Positions 1 through 4,995 of a DNA stretch of 9,347 nt are shown in pieces; within the stretch, counting starts at the first letter, position 1, and every line of letters begins with the position of its first letter. Under the pieces are notes generated by a model that saw only the letters and a list, made by a program, of their open reading frames with translations, was not told the DNA's origin and did not search any database. This DNA comes from Actinomycetes bacterium. GTDB lineage: Bacteria; Actinomycetota; Acidimicrobiia; Acidimicrobiales; RAAP-2. Where the stretch lies: assembly GCA_021791615.1 (NCBI GenBank), contig JAJYWG010000068.1, positions 1 to 9,347 of the forward strand, given 5' to 3'. Made by a program: the position numbers and the translations under genes.

Positions 1-126
1 CCTAGGCATAGAAACATTCTATCGGTCCCGTGGCGGAATGTCAAGCTTCTTAGTGTCTACATTATCGGGTCAGAATACTCCATCAAGGCTGCTGGGAGGG
101 GCTATCTGCAGGGTCCGGGGACGTAA
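1..126. other. AT-richer leading stretch with no recognisable gene
   Basis: The first ~80 bases are clearly less GC-rich than the rest of the window. I find no reading frame with recognisable protein similarity on either strand. The only structure seen is a short palindrome (ATAGAA-aca-TTCTAT at 8-22), listed separately. An in-frame TAA at 124-126 closes the frame of the VOC remnant that follows, so this stretch is not part of that gene as it stands. It could be the scar of an insertion or rearrangement that removed the front of the VOC gene. That is inference. Confidence 0.4.
8..22. promoter_or_regulatory. Short perfect palindrome ATAGAA-ACA-TTCTAT
   Basis: A 6-bp inverted repeat with a 3-bp centre sits in the AT-richer leading stretch. 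Its layout (short perfect arms, 3-bp centre) resembles the operator-like palindrome upstream of brnT, but the sequence differs. No gene start lies close by inside the window, so any regulated gene would be off the left edge or lost. Six-bp arms occur by chance fairly often, so this is weak. Confidence 0.2.
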
Positions 127-246
127 GTTCGGGCTAAGGGAGTCGTCATCGAAGGGGGGATCAAGGAGCAGCCGTGGGGGCGGTTCGTGACCTTCGATGA
201 TCCCGACGGCAACGGTATCGTGCTCCAAGAGACCGCCGGTGCGTGA
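127..246 (+). pseudogene. C-terminal remnant of a VOC/glyoxalase-family protein
   Basis: The frame ending at TGA 244-246 codes a stretch with PWGRFVTF followed by DPDGNGIVLQE. This is the typical last beta strand of vicinal-oxygen-chelate (glyoxalase/bleomycin resistance) proteins, in which the Glu near the end is often a metal ligand. About 39 codons remain before an in-frame TAA at 124-126, against roughly 120-150 residues in a complete protein, so the front is missing. Its end is 13 bases before the ArsR start. VOC genes are often found with ArsR/SRPBCC pairs, so all three probably formed one unit. The family call is from motif recognition only. Confidence 0.65.
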
Positions 247-259
247 GGCGACCGGCACC

Positions 260-568
260 GTGAGCACCGACGTGTTCGTCGCCATCGCCAGCCCGGTGCG
301 GCGCGCCCTGCTCGACGCGTTGGTGGAGGGGCCGACGCCCGTTCGCGACCTCGCCGCCGACTTCTCCATCAGCCGGCCTGCGATCTCCCAGCACCTCCGA
401 GTCCTCAAGACCGCTGAGCTGGTCACCGAGGAACGGGTTGGCCGCGAGCACCGCTACCGACTGAACCCCGCCCCGCTCCGGGAGGTCCGTGCATGGACGG
501 TCCATTACGAGCGGTTCTGGCAGGAGCGGCTCGCTGCGCTGCGTGACGTGCTGGACGGCGAGCCGTGA
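260..568 (+). CDS. ArsR-family winged-helix transcriptional repressor
   Basis: This 102-residue protein from GTG 260 has the ArsR/SmtB fold. The helix-turn-helix is at about residues 28-51 (PVRDLAADFSISRPAISQHL) and the beta wing at 57-68 (ERVGREHRYRL). Metal-binding cysteines typical of ArsR sensors are absent, which fits the metal-independent subgroup that sits next to an SRPBCC ligand-binding protein. The GTG was chosen because homology starts at once after it (DVFVAIASPVRRALLDAL) and a GAGG lies at 245-248. An upstream ATG at 197 would overlap the VOC remnant and adds 21 unlikely residues. Its TGA overlaps the GTG of the next gene, so the two are translationally coupled. It probably represses its own operon in response to a small molecule (inferred). 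Confidence 0.88.
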   Translation: MSTDVFVAIASPVRRALLDALVEGPTPVRDLAADFSISRPAISQHLRVLKTAELVTEERVGREHRYRLNPAPLREVRAWTVHYERFWQERLAALRDVLDGEP

Positions 569-989
569 CCAACGCCATCGAGACCGGCGCTTTCCTCCCG
601 CATCCCCCGGCAAAGGTGTGGCGTTCGCTCACCGTTCCCGACCTGCCGGCCTCCTGGCTGATGCCGAACGATTTCCGAGCCGAAGTCGGACATCGCTTCA
701 CCTTCCGTACCGATCCGGTCCCCGCCCAGGGCTTCGACGGGATCGTGCACTGCGAGGTCTTGGCCCTCGAACCCCCCGACTTCTCCGCATCAGCTGGGTC
801 GTCGGTGGGATCGACAGCACCGTCACCTGGCGGCTCGTCCCCGAAGGCGCCGGCACGCGCCTGTTCCTCGCCCACGACGGCTTCGACGAGGACGACCCCG
901 GCCAGCAGGCGACCCGCCGCCTCCTCGGCGGCGGCTGGCGGGGTCACCTGGTCCGCCGACTCGAGGAGACCCTCGCTGCGCTGACATGA
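565..989 (+). pseudogene. SRPBCC (AHSA1-like) protein, frameshifted at a C6 run
   Basis: Translation from GTG 565 gives a clear SRPBCC/AHSA1 N-terminal half (PAKVWRSLT, then FRAEVGHRFTF) up to about residue 71 (ALEPP). It then becomes nonsense and stops at 982-984. From 777 the next frame carries on the same family (RLLRISWVVGG, STVTWRLVPEG, TRLFLAHDGF, WRGHLVRRLEETL) to TGA 987-989. Reading one extra C in the run of six at 772-777 would give EPPRLLRISW, the expected joint, so one C has been lost. The start overlaps the ArsR stop by 4 bases, the usual coupled ArsR/SRPBCC arrangement, in which the SRPBCC domain binds a hydrophobic ligand. This is either a real inactivating mutation or a homopolymer sequencing error. 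The rest of the gene looks undamaged. Confidence 0.85.
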
Positions 990-1476
990 GGGCACTCATC
1001 ACTCGACCGTGCGCGAGAAGGTCTGGCCCGCGCCCGCGCCGGCGCCACCAAGAAGGGACCGGTCGCCCTCGACCTCGACGCGTCGCTCGTCGAGATCTAC
1101 TCGGACACAAAGTCGACAACCGTCCCCACCTACAAGGGCGGGTTCGGCTTCCGCCGCATGTTCTGCTTCGCCGATGCCACCAGCGAGTGCCTCTCGGCGC
1201 TGCTGCGAGCGGGAACGCAGGGCCAACACGGTGGCCGATCACTTGGAGGTCCTGGGGGCCACCCTGGCCCAATTGCCCTCCGACGGGGGCGGTGGTCATC
1301 GTGTCGTCGACGACCCCGAGGAGGTCACCCGAAACGTGATCGACCGTACCGACCCGGCCGGCTGTGGCTATTCTGGCTGTACGGAGGGCTTCGTCGAGGG
1401 TTGCCGTGGGAGGAACGTGGAGTCCTCGACGGCGGTTGAGCCGGATCGACTGAAGGATACGGCAGATGCTCTGTAG
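990..1476 (+). mobile_element. IS1380-family transposase remnant (central part, frameshifted)
   Basis: The frame from about 1002 to 1211 reads LDRAREGLARARAGATKKG, then LDLDASLVEIYS, TYKGGFGFRRMFCFADAT and LSALLRAG. The frame from 1222 continues ANTVADHLEVLGATLAQLP, then DRTDPAGC and GFVEGCRGRN. These are the DDE-core landmarks of IS1380-family transposases: the first catalytic Asp lies in LDLDAS and the second in RTDPAG. A frameshift sits between 1211 and 1222, where the family has a GNAGANT-type joint. The N-terminal third and the C-terminal part with the final acidic residue are absent, so it cannot transpose. Similarity fades after about 1425, and the frame runs on to TAG 1474-1476. The fragment begins directly after the SRPBCC stop, and I found no terminal inverted repeats. 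Confidence 0.8.
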
Positions 1477-1713
1477 AGGAACGAGCGGGTTGCTGCCGGA
1501 TGTTCGCCGCAGCTGAGTCCATGCGTCACCAAGTCCAGGTCTAATCCCGTGGGTGGCGTTCACGGCACCGACGGGGTCGAGCGGAGACCTGGCGTTGGGC
1601 CAACCCGGCTATCACCCGCCCCGGCATGCCATGCGACCTTCAACTGCCAGCCGCTGGGAGTAGGACACCCAACCGAGCGTTGGGGCAGATCAGGAACGCA
1701 CTGTCACCTTGGA
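1477..1713. other. Intergenic stretch with no recognisable gene
   Basis: Between the transposase remnant and the brnT operator I checked both strands and found only short open frames without family resemblance. It may contain decayed transposon sequence, but I cannot recognise it. The brnTA promoter must lie at the right end of this stretch or within the palindrome that follows. Confidence 0.4.
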
Positions 1714-1730
1714 GGTATAGTTTCTATACC
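1714..1730. promoter_or_regulatory. brnTA operator/promoter palindrome GGTATAG-TTT-CTATACC
   Basis: A perfect 7-bp inverted repeat with a 3-bp centre ends 8 bases before the GTG of brnT. The left arm contains TATAGT (1716-1721), a good -10-like hexamer, so transcription would begin within a few bases of the brnT start and the message would be nearly leaderless. BrnA antitoxins are ribbon-helix-helix DNA-binding proteins known to repress their own brnTA promoter. A dimer binding this palindrome would block the -10 element directly. That function is inferred from position and symmetry. Confidence 0.65.
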
Positions 1731-1738
1731 ATGATGAA

Positions 1739-2008
1739 GTGGAGTTCGAGTTCGACCCAGGGAAGAGCGCCACGAACCGGGCCAAGCATGGCATCGATTT
1801 CCTGCAGGCCCAGGAGCTGTGGGAGGACCCGGATCGCGTCGAGGTGCCGGCGCGCACCCTTGGCGAGCCGCGCTGGCTGGTTGTCGCACGCATCGGCGAG
1901 GTCCATTGGTCGGCGGTGGTCACCTACCGTGACCTGCGGGTCCGGATCATCTCGGTACGGCGCTCACGGAGCGAAGAGGTGAAGATCTATGGGCAAGATG
2001 AGCACTGA
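1739..2008 (+). CDS. brnT: BrnT-family ribonuclease toxin
   Basis: This 89-residue protein begins EFEFDPGKSATNRAKHGIDF and continues with DPDRVEVPAR, HWSAVVTYRD and IRIISVRRSR-type segments. That is the full layout of BrnT (DUF497), a RelE-fold RNase toxin that halts translation until neutralised by BrnA. Length is normal for the family. The GTG at 1739 is the first in-frame start. There is no Shine-Dalgarno site ahead of it, but the promoter palindrome ends 8 bases upstream, so leaderless translation is likely. Two ATGs at 1731 and 1734 are out of frame by one base, which could mean a former ATG start was lost by a 1-bp deletion. Its end overlaps brnA by 20 bases. It appears intact. Confidence 0.9.
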   Translation: MEFEFDPGKSATNRAKHGIDFLQAQELWEDPDRVEVPARTLGEPRWLVVARIGEVHWSAVVTYRDLRVRIISVRRSRSEEVKIYGQDEH

Positions 2009-2234
2009 GGAGTTCGACGAGCGCTTCGATGCCGGCGAGGACGTGATGGCAGCCCTTGACCTCCCCGCTGCGCGGCGCCCCGGCCTGGAGCAACGGCGGG
2101 TGAATGTCGACTTCCCTTCATGGATGATCGAGAAGCTCGACCGAGAGGCCAAGCGCCTCGGGGTGACCCGTCAGTCGGTCATCAAGGTCTGGATCGCCGA
2201 ACGGCTCGAGCATCGAGGTGGGAACGCGGCGTGA
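1989..2234 (+). CDS. brnA: BrnA-family antitoxin (ribbon-helix-helix)
   Basis: This 81-residue protein has an acidic, flexible N-terminal part (EEFDERFDAGEDVMAALDL) that in BrnA-type antitoxins wraps the toxin. A CopG-like ribbon-helix-helix follows at about residues 36-72 (RRVNVDFPSWMIEKLDREA, then LGVTRQSVIKVWIAERL). It should neutralise BrnT and act as the operon's DNA-binding repressor. A strong Shine-Dalgarno site, GAGGTG at 1976-1981, lies 7 bases before the ATG, inside the brnT coding end. Antitoxin translation is therefore independent of the weak brnT start, in line with the need for antitoxin excess. A second in-frame ATG at 1998 is possible but less well spaced. Confidence 0.9.
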   Translation: MGKMSTEEFDERFDAGEDVMAALDLPAARRPGLEQRRVNVDFPSWMIEKLDREAKRLGVTRQSVIKVWIAERLEHRGGNAA

Positions 2235-2297
2235 CGGCGGCTCGTCGTCTTCTCCCAGCGTGTGGGTGCCGAGAACCCCGTCCGCCCAGCTCGAGCG

Positions 2298-2370
2298 GCC
2301 AGCCGGTACTCGTGGACGAGGCCACCCAGACGATCGGTTCTTCGTAGCCTGGCGAGGTCTGGGTCCGTGT
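2298..2370 (-). pseudogene. Possible C-terminal tail of a transposase/integrase
   Basis: On the minus strand a short stretch reads LRRTDRLGGLVHEYRLAA. It resembles the RRDxLGGLIHEYxxAA tail I associate with some actinobacterial integrase-core transposases. In those the protein normally stops right after AA. Here the next codon is CGA, one C-to-T change from TGA, and the frame runs on without meaning. No catalytic core is nearby, so it would be only a footprint of a vanished element. The match is short and from memory, so confidence is low. Confidence 0.3.
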
Positions 2371-2387
2371 TGTGCTCTGGTCCCGAG

Positions 2388-2840
2388 TCAGTGCCGTCCG
2401 CTCGAAGCTGCCTGCTGATCGGCGGCGGCGACCAGGGCGGCGACGATTTCGGGGTAGAGCTGGACCAGCTTGCGTCGCACCAGGCTGCCCATGAGCGTCT
2501 TGTCCCAGGATGCGGCCCAGTGGATCGAGGTGCCACCGGTAGAAGTTGGCGTCAAGGTCACTTCCGCCCGGTAGTTCTTCACCGGGATGCCGCTCACCAC
2601 CGTGTAGGCGACGCGTCGGAGCTCGTCGATCTCCAGGATCTGCTCGACGCTCGTCGTGCGCCGACCGTAGCGGAAGCACTGGACTGAGCCCTCGTGCGAC
2701 GGGCCAGGAGAAGCTGGCCGGTAGCCCCCGTCCTTCCACGGGCCCCACTGGGGAAAGGTGTTCGCGTTGGCCACGAGGGACCACACGACCTCGGGTCCGG
2801 CTCGGGTCGTCCCCTCGGCTTCTACTGAGAGCTGGCTCAT
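2388..2840 (-). CDS. SRPBCC-family (polyketide cyclase/START-like) protein
   Basis: This 150-residue protein from the ATG at 2840 has the SRPBCC pattern: EGTTRAGPEVVWSLVANANTF near the N-terminus, a WGPWKDGG segment at about 32-38, a central strand region, and a long C-terminal helix (LVRRKLVQLYPEIVAALVAA). Such proteins form a deep pocket for hydrophobic ligands, and some are cyclases, dehydrases or carriers. The substrate cannot be predicted. A strong Shine-Dalgarno site (GGAGGAGG on the minus strand, plus positions 2849-2856) sets this start, so longer versions of the frame are unlikely. It is transcribed divergently from a TetR regulator across a gap holding two identical palindromes, so it is very probably that regulator's target. 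Confidence 0.85.
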   Translation of the reverse strand: MSQLSVEAEGTTRAGPEVVWSLVANANTFPQWGPWKDGGYRPASPGPSHEGSVQCFRYGRRTTSVEQILEIDELRRVAYTVVSGIPVKNYRAEVTLTPTSTGGTSIHWAASWDKTLMGSLVRRKLVQLYPEIVAALVAAADQQAASSGRH

Positions 2841-2858
2841 GTGGCGTGCCTCCTCCAT

Positions 2859-2888
2859 GTACCATATGGTACGTGTACCATATGGTAC
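2859..2888. promoter_or_regulatory. Two tandem identical 14-bp palindromes (TetR operators)
   Basis: The perfect palindrome GTACCATATGGTAC occurs at 2859-2872 and again at 2875-2888, separated by the two bases GT (16 bp centre to centre). Together they fill most of the 41-bp gap between the divergent SRPBCC and TetR genes. The second copy contains the ATG start proposed for the regulator. Each copy includes TATGGT on both strands, so -10-like elements may lie inside the operators. Two dimers spaced about 1.5 helical turns apart is a pattern known for some TetR-family repressors. Binding by this TetR is inferred from symmetry and location. Confidence 0.8.
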
Positions 2889-3466
2889 AGTTGGCCGTGG
2901 CCAGCTCGCAAGCCCGGGACCGCTTGCTCGACGCCGCGGTGGAGCACGCATTGGACAAGGGGCTCGTGGACCTGAGCCTCCGGGAGATCGCCGCGGCGAT
3001 CGGCACGAGCCATCGGATGCTCATCTACCACTTCGGGTCTCGGGAGGGTTTGATCGTGGCCGTCGTGCGCGAGGTGGAGCGGCGCGAACGTGAGAGTCTC
3101 GGCATGGCTCCCCTGTCGGTCGCCGACGCGCGCCGACGGTGGGATCACCTGGCCGATCCGTCCCTGAGAGCACAGGAGCGTCTGTTCTTCGAGCTCTACG
3201 CGCATGCGCTCTTGGGTCGCCCCGGTACCGAGGGCTTCTTGGAAGAGGCGGTCGACGGATGGATCACACCCGTGAGGGCATTGTTGATCGATGCAGGGAT
3301 CGACGAGGAAGATGCCGAGGGGCTCGCCCGCCTCGGGTTGGCAGTGACCAGGGGTCTGCTGCTCGACCTGTTGGCGACTGGCGACACTGCCGGAACCACC
3401 CGCGCGTTCGCGCTGTTCACCCAGCTGCTCGATCTGCCGTCGGGGCACGACATCAGCAACGAATGA
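2882..3466 (+). CDS. TetR/AcrR-family transcriptional regulator
   Basis: This protein of up to 194 residues has the TetR DNA-binding domain: RDRLLDAAVEHALDKG (helix 1), LSLREIAAAIGTS (helix 2 and turn) and HRMLIYHFGSREGLIVAVV (recognition helix with the usual YxHFxSREGL) at about 31-60. A variable helical ligand-binding region follows. The start is uncertain. ATG 2882 lies inside the second palindrome, GTG 2897 begins right at the first helix, and GTG 2873 is also in frame. None has a Shine-Dalgarno site, so translation is probably leaderless. It likely represses itself and the divergent SRPBCC gene through the paired palindromes. The inducer is unknown. Confidence 0.88.
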   Translation: MVQLAVASSQARDRLLDAAVEHALDKGLVDLSLREIAAAIGTSHRMLIYHFGSREGLIVAVVREVERRERESLGMAPLSVADARRRWDHLADPSLRAQERLFFELYAHALLGRPGTEGFLEEAVDGWITPVRALLIDAGIDEEDAEGLARLGLAVTRGLLLDLLATGDTAGTTRAFALFTQLLDLPSGHDISNE

Positions 3467-3469
3467 GCT

Positions 3470-3487
3470 CGGGGCGGCGGCTCCCCG
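3470..3487. terminator. Possible weak hairpin between convergent genes
   Basis: CGGGG at 3470-3474 and CCCCG at 3483-3487 form a small GC-rich stem with an 8-base loop, between the end of the TetR gene (3466) and the convergent end of the sigma factor remnant (3498). There is no T run on either side, so this is not a classical intrinsic terminator. Its position is the main argument for it. Confidence 0.25.
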
Positions 3488-3497
3488 TGCCAACTGC

Positions 3498-4084
3498 TCA
3501 CGTGATGGCCGGATGGGCAGAGAGGCCGCTGAGCTTCTCGTCGTTGAGGAGCAGGTAGATGTGCGTGATCCGGCCGTCGCGCTGCTCGCCGGTGAGGACG
3601 AGGGGCATGCCGCCATCGATCTCGACGACGAGCCCGGCTGCCCCGTTGATCGCCGCCTCTCGAACGGCGGTCACCTCGCCGCGGCGGGCGAGGTTGATGG
3701 CGAAGCGGGCCACGCGGTCTGCTCCGACGACGGGGTGGCGGGCGGCTCGGTGATCGGGACCGCCGTCGCTTACGAGCACGACGTCGGCGTGGAGCAGGTC
3801 GAGGGTCTGGTCGAGATCGCCGGCGCTGACGGCAGCCAGGAGTCTGCGAAGGAGCCCGGGGTCGAGGCGTTGTGCTGGTGCGGGGCGTTCTTCGCGCAGT
3901 CGACGCCGTGCCCTGGTGGCGATCTGGCGGCAGGCCGCTCGATCGTCTCGTGGTCGACGCCCTGCCAGCGGATCCAGGCTTCTTGTACGACGTCCTCGGC
4001 GTCGGCGTAGCTGGCGAGGATGCGGTAGGCGAGACCGAGCAGCCGCGGTCGCTCGGTCGCAAAGACCTCGGCGGCGTCGTTCAC
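3498..4084 (-). pseudogene. sigJ: SigJ-like ECF sigma factor (ECF41 type) with internal deletion
   Basis: From GTG 4084 the minus strand codes sigma region 2 (AAEVFATERPRLLGLAYRIL, YADAEDVVQEAWIRWQGV, ending ETIERP). At 3930-3937 it jumps, with a change of frame, to the end of region 4.2 (ACRQIATRARRRLREERPAP). The SnoaL-like C-terminal domain of SigJ/ECF41 factors follows (LLAAVSAGDLDQTLDLLHADVVL, IDGGMPLVLTGEQ, IYLLLNDEKL) to TGA 3498. About 100 residues are missing: the rest of region 2, the linker and most of region 4. The two ends share the 8 bases CGGCCTGC, consistent with deletion between short repeats. The original frame cannot reach the SnoaL domain. GTG 4084 overlaps the oxidoreductase stop (GTGA), showing a former two-gene operon. 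Confidence 0.85.
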
Positions 4085-4797
4085 CGTCCCAGCATCGCAC
4101 CGCCGGCAACTCGCCGGCGCAACGCATGTTCCGCAGCCGCTCTCCCGGCGGCCTCCCCGCTGGCGAGGGAGGCATCGGCGAGGAGGCCCGCAGCGCCGGG
4201 CGAGGGCCCACAGCTGGGCTCTGTCCTCGGAGGAGGTCCGGGCGCCGTAGCGCATGACGTGGGCAACCGCCCCACCGGTTGGAGCGAGGTGGGCCTTCGG
4301 GCTGTGGGTGGAAAAGTACAGCGGCTGGTCGAGCCCGTAGGCGACCATGGTGGCGGGCATCCGGCGCAGGCCGAGATCCAGGCAAGCTGCCGTCGCTGGC
4401 GCGCCGAGCTCCCATGGGGGGGCATGGGGGAGCAGTGCTCGCGCCGCCGCGGGGCTGCCGCCGGCGACCACGACCGAGGCGGCCCGTAGCGTCCTTTCCG
4501 ACGTGCGCACATCGAAGGCGCCATCTGTTCCGGCCTGGAGCACCGTCGCCCGCTCGCCCGCGAGAACCCTCGCCCCGCCAGACGCAGCGGCGGCCACCAG
4601 TCCATCTACGAGGGACTGCCAGCCGCCGTCGAGGTAGACGACGTTCCCCTCGAGGGCGAGCTGCAGCTGCGAGACGGCAGCATCGGCGGAGACGAGGTCG
4701 AGGTCACCGGCGTAGGTCGCGACCCGCGTGAGCGCCGAGACAACACCAGCTCCCCGGGGGCCCACACCGAGCGAGGCGATCCACTCGATGGGACTTC
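4081..4797 (-). pseudogene. FAD-dependent (amine oxidase/phytoene desaturase-like) oxidoreductase, truncated
   Basis: The minus strand from about 4797 reads SPIEWIASLGVGPRGAG, VVYLDGGWQSLVDGL, LRAASVVVAGG, YFSTHSPKAHLAP and SEDRAQLWALAR. At about 4190-4205 the frame breaks and resumes as GLLADASLASGEAAGRAAA, the conserved C-terminal FAD-contacting stretch, to TGA 4081-4083. In this family some 50-70 residues, including a GDWVGP-type motif, normally separate these two parts, so an internal piece is gone. The N-terminal Rossmann motif (GxGxxG) and the following hundred or so residues are also missing. The front ends where a plus-strand antitoxin remnant begins. Genes of this type often precede SigJ-like sigma factors, and the GTGA overlap supports that. 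It cannot be functional as read. Confidence 0.8.
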
Positions 4798-4834
4798 GGC
4801 GCTCGATCGCCCAAGAGCTCTTCGGAGACGAGCG

Positions 4835-4936
4835 ATGACACAGAGGCACACGTACGGACACACCACGAGCGGCGAGCCGATCACCGACGAGACGATCGAG
4901 CGGTTCGCCGAAGAGCGCTACCTGAAGAGCGCGTAG
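4835..4936 (+). pseudogene. Ribbon-helix-helix antitoxin remnant with in-frame internal deletion
   Basis: A 33-codon frame reads TYGHTTSGEPITDETIERFAEE, the usual N-terminus of a family of actinobacterial CopG/RHH-type antitoxins. It then passes directly to RYLKSA and TAG. RRYLKSA-like ends are typical of the last helix of RHH proteins, so roughly 40-50 middle residues, including the DNA-binding strand, appear to have been removed in frame. The ATG overlaps an upstream TGA as ATGA (4835-4838). The frame ending there has a 13-residue tail (RRSIAQELFGDER) that may be all that is left of a coupled partner. The family call rests on short motifs. Confidence 0.5.
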
Positions 4937-4995
4937 CGCCGTAGCCTGGTGGGGTCGACGTCGGCCGGCGAGCTCCGCAGTCGAAGCGAGCGTGG

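Noticed and set aside
823..1563. A 246-codon minus-strand open frame
   Set aside because: It lies antisense to the SRPBCC second half and the IS1380 fragment, with low-complexity Arg/Gly/Pro composition typical of shadow frames in GC-rich DNA.
2546..2881. Long N-terminal extension of the TetR reading frame
   Set aside because: It is antisense to the SRPBCC gene, and TetR homology begins only after 2897, so a start at 2882 or 2897 is preferred.
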